From: Heliopora coerulea
Taxonomy: Eukaryota > Cnidaria > Anthozoa > Scleralcyonacea > Helioporidae
DNA: 64,000 nucleotides
Direction of reading: 5' to 3'
Assembly (NCBI GenBank): GCA_030142905.1
Contig: JASJOG010000046.1
Location: forward strand, 72,501-136,500
Notes under the pieces: model-generated
Databases searched by the model: none
The model's input: only the letters and a program-made list of their open reading frames with translations
What the model was told of the DNA's origin: nothing
Translations under genes and position numbers: made by a program
Part shown: positions 51,222 to 63,294 of the stretch, one piece after another
Layout: the number at the start of each line of letters is the position of its first letter
Numbering within the stretch: position 1 is the first letter of the stretch

Positions 51222-53600
51222 ATAAATTCTTTATTTATACTGTTAAAAAAATCCCATCAGCATAAAAGCTGGTATTAACGGGAGAACAGTGCTAATAAAA
51301 CATAAATTAACTATGTAACAATATTGAAAAATATTGAAAAAAATAATCTAAATTAATCTATAAACTACAAATATGGGAGTCTTTATCACTGTCTAAAAGA
51401 TACATATAAATAGAACGTTTAAAACTAGTAACAGAAGTCATTTTTCTGATATGTCTAGGCAGAGAATTCCAGTCCTTTGCACCGGCGTACGCAAACATTG
51501 TTTGTCCCATCTTAGTTTTAACTTTTGGTAAATCTAATAACGTTTCATCTCGGAGTTCTCTGTTTCTTACACTACTACGGAATTTAAAAACGTCTAATAA
51601 TTGTTCACAACAATTTAAATTATTTAAAATTTTAAAAATTAGTACATATCTAAAAAATCTTCTCCTATTAAACAAAGTTAAGAGAATTAAAACATTGCGC
51701 ATTTCCTGGGTACACTTTTTCTTTCATTCTTTCAAAATAATTCTCATCACTCGATTTTGAACTAGCTCAACTTGTCTTGTTAACGTCGAGCCACAGTCAT
51801 GTCACACGATTGAACAATAATCTAAGATTGGTAAAGTGGTTTGCTTGTAGATCCTACATAAAACAGGCTTGGGAAGAAATGCAAGGTCTTATTTAATTAA
51901 CTAAGTCTTGAATGTGTCCTTCGACATATTATTGTAATATGTGGTTCCCACGACAGACAGTTACTAACACGAAGACCCAGATAATCAAATAAATCGACTT
52001 GTTCTACAGTCTCATCACTAAGTCGAACTTCAAGCTTTCCAGCCTTCTTTATGGCGGATTTTGACCCAATTAGAAGCGACTTGGTTTTCTTGACATTGGC
52101 TATCATTCTGTTTTGTAGTAACCATTGATCGACATTCATCAAATCTATATTCATCTTCGCCTGTGCCAATGCCAAGTCTTTATTCGAATGGTGCACTTCA
52201 ATATCATCCGCATATAAAAAAGGGTCACACTCCGTGAAGCTGTGAACAATCGTGTTATAATATAGGCAGAATAGCGTCGGGCCCAATACCGATCCTTGAG
52301 GAACATATTCAAGTCAATAGTTACATATTCAAGGTCAGATTGAGCGTTTTGATAAACGACATATTGCAGTCTATCTGTGAGGTAGGAAACAAACCATTTG
52401 ATTGCATTTTCATCGAAACCGTAATCACGTAATTTCTTCACGTAAAAGCATCGGAGGTCAAGAAATACAGCAACAGTATATTTCCTATCATCAATAGCTA
52501 ATTTCCAGGAATCAATCACTCTTATATATGCCGTCACGGTCGAGCAATGCTTGGTGTAAGCAAATTGTAGAGGTTCTTCTAAAGTTTGATGGTTTTCACC
52601 GTAATCTTTCACCTGGTTATCAGCTACTCTTTCACAAACCTTTGCAAGAGCAGGCAATACCGATATTGGTCTGTAGTTATCGCAATCATTGGCAGAGGCT
52701 TCTTTAAATATTGGTGAGATTTTTGCTATTTTCCATATCTTAGGAAATACACCCTGTTCAAAAGAACTGTTTACCATTGTAGCCAAACATTGTGATATAT
52801 TGTTCGCCGACAACTTTAAAACGTTAACGGGAAGTTTGTCGTAGCCTGTTGCTTTATTCGGCTTCATAGACATCAGCTGTTGTCGAATTTCGGCCTCAGA
52901 AATCGGATAAAAATTGAAACGCGATTCTCAGCCCTTCACCACCAATAGGTGGTGAAGGGCTGAGCGTATCTAAATCCTGGCACGTGTCTTGTGTTGGAAA
53001 TAGACGTTTTGGAATACTGGAAAAATATGAATTTAGCGTGCTAGCTATGCCTTTTGAGTCAGTGAAATCTTCGCTATCAACCGCTATTTTATTGATTACA
53101 GTTTGCTTTGTCTTTGACGGTAAGACTATTTTCATCAGTTTCCAGAAGGCTTTTGGATCGTTGGAGTTTTCATCAAATTTACGTTTAAAATAATTGACTC
53201 TCGCTTTACGGATGTAACTTGTTACCCGATTTCTTGTGCACTTATAAAGTTTGTAATCATCTTGGAGTCGACTCTTTAATGCTATTTTCTTTAAACGGTC
53301 TCTATTACTCATCAAGATTAAGATTTCAGTTTTAATCCACGGGCGAGAATTACGTCGAATACGCTTCCTTTTAAGAGGGAAATATTCGTCCATTATAGGA
53401 GTAAACAACTTCCCAGACGTAAAGTTTGTCATCAGGGTTTACAAACAAATCCATTAAACTCCACGGCACGTGGTTCAATTCATTTAGAAAGATTTCGTGA
53501 TTCGCTTTCAAATCAATTTTCCGGGTTTCTATTATACGGTGTTGAGGTTTCTTTGCCTGTTTTGCTTTTGTAGATAAAACACCATAGAGTCATCGTGGTA
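51222..53600 (-). pseudogene. LINE-C: APE-type non-LTR reverse transcriptase, antisense
   Basis: From about 53600 downward: linker (QHRIIETRK, HVPWSLMDLFVNPDDKLY), PLKRKRIRRNSRPWIKTEI, RKARVNYFKRKFDEN, then MKPNKATGYDKLPVNVLK, DCDNYRPISVLPALAKV, QFAYTKHCSTVTAYIRVID, AVFLDLRCFYVK where the conserved SKAFDTV segment is deleted, then PLFCLYY-like and the catalytic FLYADDIEVH, FDYLGLRVS, and the tail to AKDWNSLPRHIRKM. The 3' end is the AATTCTTTATTTATA tail and a (TTA)n stretch that also serves as target for the R4-like copies. Lesions: shifts near 52290 and 51880, the deletion near 52440 and a palindrome near 52945. Confidence 0.8.
52926..52963. repeat. Perfect short palindrome inside LINE-C
   Basis: CAGCCCTTCACCACC is followed five bases later by its exact complement GGTGGTGAAGGGCTG. 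The coding frame passes through it (SPSPPIGGEG), so it may be an inverted micro-duplication. Confidence 0.7.
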
Positions 53601-54029
53601 ATTATTTTTACAACATCTATGAATAGTCAGAGTATTTTCGTTTCTTTGCACGGTTGGTTTTCGTTACTTATGGAACCAGGAGTTCAAGAAATAGTCACCT
53701 AAAAGTATCGGTGGAAAGTAAATAAGTTTTTTGTTCATTGTCCGGCCCAACAAGTTTCTGCATTGTCAAATACTCACTTGGTTTTAAATTGTCAAGGAAT
53801 TTTTACCTAACATCATTTCATTCTGGAAAGTGGGCTGTTTCGAAGAATATTGTACATTTGACTAGTAGTTGATCATAACCCGACCCAGCAATTTTGGTCA
53901 GTGTTCCTTGCTGTGAACACAAGGACCAGCAGGCGTCATAAGGGGACGTTTTGGGGGTCCCCAGAAGTCCAGTTACATAGGTCGGCGTTACCAACAATGT
54001 TAATAACTTCACGTCCGTTCTACCGACGA
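53601..54029. other. Unclassified stretch
   Basis: May include more of the LINE-C endonuclease region, but the frame is too broken to say. The minus ORF 53818-54012 is not recognised. Confidence 0.3.
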
Positions 54030-54310
54030 AGGCCTCCGTAGCTCAGTCAGAGCACAGCACTAGGATCACGGGTTCGATTTCCAGTCGAAAGGCCTTGGTG
54101 TTGCATTTTTGCAACTGGTCCCGCCTGCATCTCGCCTGGAAATTTAATACCTGGAAGGTATTAGCGGGAAAAAAAAGAACAGACCGCCGTGAAGTCATGA
54201 GCAAATCACTTATAAAGTTGCTACTTCATGGTTCTTACTTCTGATCGTTCACATACGATTTGTCAGCTGTTTGCCTTACTAAAGGACGTCACGATAGCAG
54301 CTGTGGTTTA
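54030..54310 (+). mobile_element. tRNA-derived SINE-like unit
   Basis: The head contains an A box (TAGCTCAGTCAGAG, 54039-54052) and a B box (GGTTCGATTTCC, 54071-54082) and is framed by GGCCTCC and GAAAGGCC. The A-B distance is shorter than in a tRNA, so the anticodon arm is lost. A body follows with ATTTAATACCTGGAAGGTATT. The 3' end is uncertain. Confidence 0.5.
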
Positions 54311-57300
54311 GTCCCTTTTCTATGAAAGACGTCTTAATACCTCCTGATGTTCTAAAACGTTTACTATTGCTTTTAAAGTATGAATACATTTCAAATTCAG
54401 ACCGACAAACTCAGTAATAAGAACACCTGTTTTATGCTCGGAATGCCGATTACGACATTGGATTTGTCAAAGAATGGACATGACTCCCGACATTCACTGT
54501 TGTCGAACTTCTTTCTATCCCGCCTGAAATCCCGGTAAACATCACTAGTTTTAATACTGTATTTTACTATATTATTTTTTCTAATTTAGTATGTATAAAA
54601 ATCGTATGTTAGGTTTGCTCAAGTCTAAAATACACATTCTGGCATAAGGTGGGCGGTTGAGCATCAGCGATTCCTTTATGTTTTAAACAGCAACCTGGTT
54701 CTTATTGCATATGTTTGGCGTGATATAACTTGGTTTGGAGACCTTTCAACAGCTTTTGTTAGTCACGGATGAGAGCTACGTTGCAATTTTTACGAAGGTA
54801 CTCCATCGTTTCGCCGAAACTATCGCAGTTGATTAATTTGGAGGAGGAGTTTTTTTTAATGCATGCTGTTCTTTGGTACTATATGTCCTCTTGGATGTGT
54901 ATGCCGATGCCAGCGTATGCATTCGTCGGCTGAAAATTGAAAAATTAAGCAAGACTTAACTGGAAGTTGAAGTTTGATTGAGATTCTATTGAGTAGCAAG
55001 CTGCATCAGGGGATCGCATGAAATAGGAAACACGCATGCACTAGTCAGTTTTTGAAGCTCGAATGTGAATGCGTCTTACATAAGGTGGTTGATGTTTATA
55101 CCAACAATGGAGAAGTTATTTTGTATATCAGTGTATATGTAGGGCTGGTCATGTGATCCCTGGTGCAGCTTGCGACTCAGTTGAATTCCAGTCAAATTTC
55201 AACTTCCAGGTAAGTCTCGTTTAATTTTTCAATTTTATTTCATCACAATCTGCACAAGGATTCCATGAGATTTTAAAGCCATGCATTCACATGAGAGAAA
55301 ATAACGGGTAGTGTTCAGCAGATTTTCGAATGAAATCGTATTTTCTAACAGTAATAATATTTAACAACATTTTAACAGTAACTATGCAGATCTGCGAGCC
55401 ATCGAAGCATCCGCTATAACTGTACTAGTGCCAGTTCCTACGTTCTGTTCAGTTATAGTTGAGAATGGATGTAGCGAAAGTCTGTGCGCTGCTAGTGGGT
55501 TGTAGAATTTATCAAACGTTGTTGATGAAGTCTAGTAATGAAGATTATTGCCCAGCAAATAATTTTCAGGAAGCTCATATCGCAAATAAACACATCAGGA
55601 TACTTTGGAAAATACTTCAATAAGGAACCAACGTTTCGTCACTTTACAAGCAACATCATCAGAGTGTCTGTTCACATGAAAATTTTCGACTTAAATAACC
55701 TACACGATTACAAAAATAGAGGTGAGAAGGAGAGAATAATTAATGGTGTGTCAAAACAGGGATTAAGGCGAGGAGAAAAAAATCAAAACAACGTGAGAGG
55801 AAATGACCCAATGTTTACGTTGAGAGAGGGATTTATTTTTGCGATTTACAAACTTTCTCGAATAAGAGTATCTAATTCTGAACGGCCATTAGTTCAAACT
55901 GAAAAATCATCGAAAGAAATCGGGTGTCCATTTTCTCTTTTATGTGTTAAAAGTACATGAAGACCTTCCGGCTGTATTCCGGGTGTCTTGAATTAGTACA
56001 CAAGCAGACTTGGCTTTGATGTTGTTGGTGATCGGGTGCTGTGGGGTTTGAAAATATTAGTGTCTACTCCCGCATCTGTCATGATTCTACGCATCCATCT
56101 AGAGACAGTTTCTCTGGAAATCCGGTGATGCGGTTTCATGAAGAGTTTTAGAGTTTTCTCTCTAAGCATGGGCTTCGGCAGGATTCTTTCTAGGGAGGAG
56201 CAAGTGGGATAGCCAAGGTATGCGGTGAGCTTATGACCACGAGACGTAATGCTGGAATAAATATAACTTCATTTCAGAAGCAAATTTTCTGGTGGTTCCT
56301 CTATCTACTATCTCGATCTGTTTCTGATTTTAAGATTGCAATTACATGTGTTACTACTGACAGCTTAAGGTGTATTGCACTGACTAGCGCGTGCGTGTTT
56401 GCTATCTCATGGGATTCCTGTGCAGATTGTGACGAAATAGAGTTAAAAATGCCTGGGCTCTTTTGATGACTTTTGAATCCTATATTCATCTCCTTTGACA
56501 GTGTTATAGACATATAGTATTACATGACGTTTATTGTTGTTAAAGCGAAACCGGAAGTGAACTAGTCTAATCTATTCGTGGAAGGACGGAACACATTACC
56601 TAGAACTACGCCATACCTTTTCGTAAACTTTTGAACTTATATATTCTTTATCTATGTAAATTTTATTTGTTTTTTGGTTGACATTAAAGTCAAAACAGAC
56701 AGTCAACTCAATATTCAGTACTTTATGACACAGAATATAGGCAATAACGACAGTCACATTTATCAAAGTAATTTAATCGTGCGCGCATCTTTATTCCAGA
56801 TATTGATGTTTACTTCCCTAAATTTTTTATGCTTTATTTTAAGTTGCAATATCCACTTATTTGGGAATAATTTTTGTAGAGATAAGTTTTAAAGTTCTCC
56901 TAAATGAAGAAACTAAAATATAAATAAACAAATCTGACCATTTCAGGCATGTCATGAATAACTAGACGTTTGTTCACGAGCTTTTGGAATGGTAGAACGC
57001 AATGTGTAAACTTCGAGTTACTCTCTTCATGATAATCAATTGCAACTAGATATTGTGTCGTTTGCAAAGCAAAATATGCAATTGATAATTTCTTGTTTTG
57101 CCCAAATTTTGATTTAAGCTAAAAATAATGAAGATGGGAATAACGGAATCGGTGTAGCCTGTGGAAATAGGAATGCATTATGTACTCGCATCCAATGCAC
57201 CCGAACCTGCAAACGAAACTGCAGAGTAAAACTACCGTTAAAAGTTTCTTAAACCTGGCTGAACCAATTACCAACCTTTACTTGACTTCATTTCCTCTGG

Positions 57301-57320
57301 AATCGGCATTTTGAAAGAAA
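54311..57320. other. 3 kb without recognisable genes
   Basis: Mixed sequence. The ORF 55538-55960 (140 codons) has no family resemblance and starts just upstream of AACGTTTCGTCACTTT...CATCATCAGAG (about 55630-55665), whose complement resembles a degenerate hammerhead. The repeated phrase GTTGAATTCCAGTC/ACTTCCAGGTAAG near 55180-55215 resembles a donor site. Confidence 0.35.
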
Positions 57321-57328
57321 AACTTTCT

Positions 57329-57404
57329 GAGTCCCTGACGGGAATCGAACCCGTAACCTTCTGATCGCCGGTGAGACGCTCTAACCATTAAGCTACGAAG
57401 ACTC
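57329..57404 (-). pseudogene. tRNA-like sequence, unit 1
   Basis: Minus strand: acceptor GTCTTCG/CAGGGAC, A box TAGCTTAATGG, perfect T arm ACGGG-TTCGATT-CCCGT. The anticodon arm is mismatched and lacks U33, so it is not a working tRNA. Confidence 0.6.
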
Positions 57405-57576
57405 AGACGGTGAGCTAAGGTTAAATTTGTGTACTGGTTCGTATAGATGGTAGACGTATGTACTGCTAGTCTCGATATGTCGTCTATTTTTATGTTAATC
57501 ACTGATGTCTGTGGTAGTTTGGTAATTATGTTCTTAGTACGCACGCTCTCAAGCTGTTCTCTCAGAAAAACTTTCT

Positions 57577-57652
57577 GAGTCCCTGACGGGAATCGAACCC
57601 GTAACCTTCTGATCGGTGGTGAGACGCTCTAACCATTGAACTACAAAGACTC
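57577..57652 (-). pseudogene. tRNA-like sequence, unit 2
   Basis: As unit 1 with several changes (GTAGTTCAATGG in the D arm). T arm and B box intact. Confidence 0.6.
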
Positions 57653-57801
57653 AGATGGTGAGCGAAGGTTAAATTTGTGTACTGGTTCGTATACATGGTA
57701 GACATATCTTAAATATTTATGTTAATGATGTGTTTGTAGTAGCTTGGTAATTATGTTCTTAATACGCACGCTCTCAACCTGTTCTCTCAGAAAAACTTTC
57801 T

Positions 57802-57877
57802 GAGTCCCTGACGGGAATCGAACCCGTAACCTTCTGATCGCCGGTGAGACGCTCTAACCATTGAGCTACAAAGACTC
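57802..57877 (-). pseudogene. tRNA-like sequence, unit 3
   Basis: Best of the three: acceptor GTCTTTG pairs fully with CAGGGAC, D stem GCTC/GAGC perfect, T arm perfect. The anticodon loop CCGGCGA still lacks U33 and its stem has a C-C mismatch. Confidence 0.6.
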
Positions 57878-58098
57878 AGACGGTGAACGAAGGTTAAATT
57901 TGTGTACTGGTTCGTATACATGGTAGACATATGTACTGCAAGTCTCGGTATGTTAGCTGCCACAATCACATCATTGACTTTGAATGAAGTATGCCAAAAA
58001 TCTGTTTCTCAAAATGTTCTTCAGTTTCAATATATGTTTGGACGCAAATTCATCCATGTCTTTTCTAAGGAGACGCGGTTGAAAGCGGATTGATTGGT

Positions 58099-58300
58099 TG
58101 GCGTTTTTAATTGACATTAGAAAAACGATATTCGTAAATGCCAACATGTAGCGTATACGTTGACTCGGCCACAGAATAAAGAATTAACCAAAAGTCTCAC
58201 TCGGTGTCGGTACCTTTGATGTACATGTCCTCGCACATGCCGCCTTGCGCACGCAGGAAGTTGAACGGCCGCCATGTTCTTGGAGGTATAACTGAGTCAT
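58099..58300. repeat. Dispersed repeat R200, copy 2
   Basis: Matches 15782-15985 with about 10 percent differences. Confidence 0.8.
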
Positions 58301-58822
58301 TTCCAGAAGAAAACAATAAGGAGTAGTTCAGATGCAAGGGATCTGGCAAACGTTGGACGTCGAATGGCGATTCTACGGCAGAAGCCGATTAAAGCGAAGG
58401 CAAACTGACTGTTTTTGTTAAAAAAATTCGGAATACTACGCTAAAACTGATCACAATTAGGCAGTTTAACAATCCTTGTCTCTTGGTGATTCACCACATT
58501 AATAGTCCGTCTAGCAATCTGAAATTTATTCAAATAATTTGAACTACATTTTTACAATCACAATACAATTTCTATCGACTAGTACAGTTTTTAAAAGTTA
58601 CCTAACAGCCGTTGTTGTATGTGTTAAATGTTTGACTTGAAACGATTAAAACTCGCTGGATGTGTGCATACATTGCATTACATTATTAGGAGCTAAGAAA
58701 TCTTTGAAGCTACAGTAAATCAGTTAAAGAACATCTATCTATAAAACTATTTATCCCTTTCAGTAAAGATTGAATCATCTCTTAATATCTTAAAAGAGTT
58801 TCGGGAGAAGTAACCAACCCCA

Positions 58823-59995
58823 GTGAATTTTGATAAGGTACGTACCGTACGTAGACTTCGGCTTATGGTTACAACTCAGAATTTATGCGTATCTAGAGTT
58901 CTTGTGAGTTGTGTTCCGGCGGGTTGGGGCCTTACTTTGTTGGAGAACAGAACAGCAGGAGTGTATGTGGATATATGTATGTATGCTATGATTCAAAGAC
59001 AAACATATCCGCAAATTTAAGATTGTCTTGGGTTGGTGATCATGACAGTTTGAACGAATTCGTAAAGGACAGCCTTATGGTACAAGGAACGTGGTCATCG
59101 CCAACCGGGTAAAAGAAACTTTTTGAGGCGGAAAATCTAACGATTCTCTGGCTAAAAAATAAGAAATTCCTTACGGTTGATGGAACGGATGCATAAGAAA
59201 TTCATGGACGACTGATCAGGGCTATGGGTAGTGACCTTGCTTGTGTGAATACTAGCGTAGACAGAGTCACAAATACCGCGAATTCTGTTGATGATAACCA
59301 ACCACAAACTGCTGCACAGATATACTTCGTGATCTAGGTATTCCTACTTCAACAAAACAAGCGCAGTCAAGTGTTCAATTTGATAGATATGCGGAACACA
59401 TTGAAGATCGTAGAACAGGCCAAATGATAAACAGTGAGACTATCCGCTTGTTGGCTGAATCTGTTGAACAGATTGCCTCGGTGGTAACTGAAATTCAATC
59501 AAATGCGAGAACTGAAGCGTAGAGTTTATGTGGTAAGTACAAGAAAGATTTTTTTCTTGGAAAACATGTTGGTATAGAATATTCACAAACACCTATTAGC
59601 CCTGACAAGGTCATTGTTTCAGAACAATCAGATGATATACATGAAAACAAAAGTGAATGTATATCTAATTTAGATGCAAATGATTTAGAAATAAATAATG
59701 ATCACAATGATACCAAAATAGAAGAGTCAGTTATTGACACTGAACATAAGAATACAAAAACAATATAAGCAGCTCTTGCGAAATCGCAACCAGTTAAAGA
59801 AAGCTTGTCTAAAATTATTCCAGAATCATCCTTAGGATTAACTCATGAAATTTAACCATTTGTCACCAATAATAATGAAAACCATCGGCAATTGCCACAA
59901 TTAAGTACCATCAATGTTGATGGTTTTATTGGTGTTGAGAGGAAACGGAAGAGAAATAGAAACTTTTTCTTACCTGAGCTAATAGTGTAAAAGAG
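58823..59995 (+). pseudogene. LINE-D ORF1 remnant
   Basis: A broken reading across three frames: VCGYMYVCYDSKTNISANLR, GTWSSPTG, LFEAENLTILWLKNKKFL, then an acidic region (QSDDIHENKSECISNL, DHNDTKIEESVID) and a basic end (VERKRKRNRNFFLPEL). ORF1 of such elements binds the element RNA; no RRM or esterase motif can be recognised here. Stops at about 59114, 59194, 59766 and 59853. Confidence 0.5.
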
Positions 59996-60258
59996 AACCA
60001 TATATATTCATACCTTACAAAAAGGAACATGGTCCCCAGCAGCATTTCAATCTTTCAAAGTAAAAGGGGAACAATGTCTGCAAAAATATGTATTCCTCTA
60101 ACATTTGCTAAATCTGTATTGTAGGAGAATTTCTGGCCTAAATATGTTCACTGTAAGGTATGGCAGCAAAAAGAGATCATACAAAAATCAGAATTGTATA
60201 CTGGAAAGGAAAATGCTAAGACCCAAAGCTATAAGGGATCCTATTCCACTTGTGTATA

Positions 60259-62934
60259 ATGGCTAGTCAAATCCCAGTGGGTATATCATCTAGGAAATAT
60301 TCAGTAGGAAAACCTAAACCACGCTATGTGTGCAGAAACTTAACCAAAGTTAAAATTATAGGGCGTAAAGCCAGCAGACCTAGACAAATTTCCAAATGTT
60401 TGGTGCTAAATGCTAGGTCGCTGGCTAAGCCAGAAGCTTACCCTGCACTCTACGCTGAACTTAATAGCAACAACATTGATCTCTGTTTTATATCTGAAAC
60501 GTGGCTCCATTCAGCTATACCAAGTTCATTGATTTGCCCTCCTGGGTATTGTATCGCTAGGAAAGATCGGCAGGACACACGCAGAGGTGGGGTAGCGATA
60601 CTTTGTAGGAACGAATGGAGAATGGAAAACATATTAGATGTAGAAAATATGTTTGAATGTCTTTGGGTAAAAATAATAACTAAGAAATCTATGTTCAGTG
60701 TCGCAGCAACTTATCATCCTCCTGATTATAGCTATGACGCCAAAGACTTGGTAGAATATTTGATAGATTCTTGTGAGCAAATATTATTACGTGATCAAAT
60801 ATGAATATAATCATCGCTGGAGATATAAACAAACTCAATATTCATGATCTACTTAGTCAGCAATCCCTTATTCAAATGGTCAAATCACCTACTAGATGCA
60901 ATAATATTCTAGATGTTTTTGTAACCAATGTTTCGCACTATTGGGAAAAAGTACAAGTGAGAAAAGGCCTATTAAGATCTGATCATAATATCATCACATT
61001 TCCGAAAGATGCTATAAAAGCAGAAAGAACAAATTTATTCTTTAGAGATGTACGAGACCATAGAAAACAAAATATGTTTAGAGATTTAGACTCTGTCGAC
61101 TGGGCTAAAATATTAAACGATGATCTTTCCTCTGATGTGATGGCTACTCAGCTTTATGAAACTCTATGGCCTAAATTTGAGGCGTGTTTTCCACTAATAA
61201 AAGTTCGATCATCATCGCGTGACCCGCTCTATGTCTCCGCTTGTTAAACATTTGTTAAAAAAGAGAAAGAAAGCAATGAGAAAGAATGATGAAGAGACTC
61301 ATTCGTTTACAAAATCAAATTAGTCGTCTTATCCACTCCAATCAGGTTAATGCTATTAAAAATAAGAAAAATGGATCTAAGAAATGGTGGAGTAAAGTCA
61401 ACAGTATGACTGGAAGAACAGGAAAAACTTTACGGGTTAGTTCCATAATAGAGCCAAGTGTAGTAAACACTTATTTTCAAGGTATAAATACTGACCCTAA
61501 TTATTCTGCTCCCCAGTTGCTGTCGATTCCTAAGGACACTAGAATTCCCTCACTTCCATTAGGCATAGTGTATAACTTTTTGCGGAAATTGAAACGCACA
61601 ACTTCAGGACCAGATGACCTACCGTACTGGTTCTGGAAGACGTATGCGGTGATATTGACTCCTGTTAAAACGAGAATATTTAATGTTTCTTTGAAGAGTG
61701 GGAAGATTCCGAATGTTTGGGAAAGAGCTAATGTGATACCCAGCCCAAAAGAAAACTCAATCAATTCCTGTACCCAACTTAGACCTATTTCATTAACAGA
61801 TATTATTATGTGCCTGTTTGAGAAATGTGTGTATGAAAGTGAAGTTGCTGATGTAGTGTATAATTATATCGGGACTGATCAGTTTGCTTATAAAAAAGGA
61901 CATAATTCTACTATGGCCCTAATCAAACATCAACACGTGGTTAAAAAGTCTTGATGAAGGTGCTAAATCAGTTAGAGTAATCTCATTTGATTTTAACAAG
62001 GCATTTGATAGTGTCCCACATGACATTTTATTTAATAAAATCAAGAAAATACCCATTAAGCCATATATTATAAACTGGATGATTGGCTTTTCGAGCAACC
62101 GCAAACAGAGAGTGAAAGTAGATGGCGTTACATCCGAATTTTTAGACATTAATCGTGGTGTACCTCAGGGGACTGTACTCGGACCTGTAATGTTTTTTTA
62201 TAATGGTTATTGATATCAAGGCGGTGAATCCCTCTAATGACCTATCCAAATTTGCTGATGATATCACAATAATAGCACCAGTATATGATTATGAAGATTC
62301 AGCTGGGGATGAAGTGGAAAACATGAAACTATGGTCAAATGAAAATAGAATGTCTTTAAATATGGAGAAAACTTATGAAATGATTGTTCGCGGAAAAGTG
62401 TCTACTCCCCTACTGGACCACATTCCATTCATAAAACGAAAAGATTGGCTCAAAATACTGGGTGTTACGATCGAAGAAATACCAGGAAAATGGGACAAAC
62501 ACTTCGAAGAAATGATGAAAAAAGCTAGTAGCAGAATGTACGTTCTAAGAGTTTGTAAACATTATGGGTTCTCTACGCAACAATTAGATCTTCTTTTCAA
62601 TAGTCTTATAATCTCTCTTTTCACCTTTGCAGTTGAAATTCGGGATAGAGCTTCTTATCACAAATACGTAAGTCAGATTGATAAGTTTGTCAATCGTGCC
62701 CATAGAAATGGATGTACTAGCAACCGATCGGATTTTAAAGCAACAATATCGAACAGAGACAAGAAATTATGGACAAAAATTATAAATCATGAAAAGAATG
62801 CTTTACACATTCTTTTACCTAACAAGATAAATCGACCTTTGAGACCGAGATGTCATGATTTTGAACTACCTATTGTTAAAACTGAGAGGTTTAAAAACGC
62901 TTTTATAAATAGATGTCTTTTCAATTTTATATGA
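60259..62934 (+). pseudogene. LINE-D endonuclease / reverse transcriptase
   Basis: ATG at 60259. Apurinic-type endonuclease: KCLVLNARSL, DLCFISETWL (catalytic Glu), RRGGVAILC, TYHPPDYS, IAGDIN (catalytic Asp/Asn) and LLRSDHNIITF (catalytic His). The reverse transcriptase follows: TSGPDDLPYWFWKTY, QLRPISLTDIIMCLFEK, VISFDFNKAFDSVPHDIL, VPQGTVLGPVMF, SKFADDITIIA (FADD) and the C-terminal part to FKNAFINRCLFNFI and TGA. Frameshifts at about 60800, 61235, 61945 and 62195 break it into five pieces, with no large deletion. One step from a full-length source copy of the LINE-B family. Confidence 0.85.
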
Positions 62935-63191
62935 ACTGTTCATATTTTTATATCTTATTACTTCCGTAATTTTATAATCGATGTAAATAATTCTGTAATA
63001 CCTAATTGTAGTATTTTAACATGTAAACTCAGACGTTTGTTTTGAGTATTTCAATAGACTTTTAAGACTTTTAATTAGTATTTGTTTGTAATGCTTGGAA
63101 AGGCCTAAACTTTAATCATCAACATCGTACGGTGGAAATTAAAGGACTCTTATCAAAATTTAAACCGACCAAGCGCTGGGGTACTTAACTA

Positions 63192-63290
63192 ACCCTATTC
63201 CCCACGGGGGTCAATATGACCCTCCTATGTTTTAGAACCTATATTTCAGACCCCTATATAGGGGTCTGAAATAGCCCGTGGGGAATAGGG
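63192..63290. mobile_element. 99-bp MITE related to the TTAA element
   Basis: Ends ACCCTATTCCCCACGGG and the exact complement CCCGTGGGGAATAGGGT. TTAA follows on the right and CTAA precedes on the left. Start and end match the CCCTATT tip of the element at 44691-45841. An inner palindrome CAGACCCCTATA lies at about 63248-63269. Confidence 0.65.
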
Positions 63291-63294
63291 TTAA

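Larger units (their letters stand above)
57321..57960 (-). repeat. Three tandem tRNA-like units of about 235 bp
   Basis: Starts at about 57321, 57569 and 57794; the third is cut at about 57960. Each unit has a tRNA-like part and a body with TTAAATTTGTGTACTGGTTC and GGTAATTATGTTCTTA. Units differ at about 5-10 percent of positions, including an internal deletion in unit 2. Confidence 0.8.
58800..63075 (+). mobile_element. LINE-D: near full-length APE-type non-LTR element
   Basis: ORF1 remnant, endonuclease, reverse transcriptase and 3' end in order. The reverse transcriptase is clearly the same family as LINE-B (DQFAYKKGHNSTMAL, NRGVPQGTVLGPV, FKNAFINRCLFNFI). The 5' limit is uncertain (between 58301 and 58823). 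Confidence 0.8.

Noticed and set aside
55630..55668. CTGATGA ... GAAAC on the minus strand with a good stem II
   Set aside because: Stem III would be two base pairs and no stem I partner is visible, so not called as a ribozyme.
57329..57877. Three functional tRNA genes
   Set aside because: The anticodon arm is mismatched and lacks U33 in all three; better read as tRNA-derived repeats.
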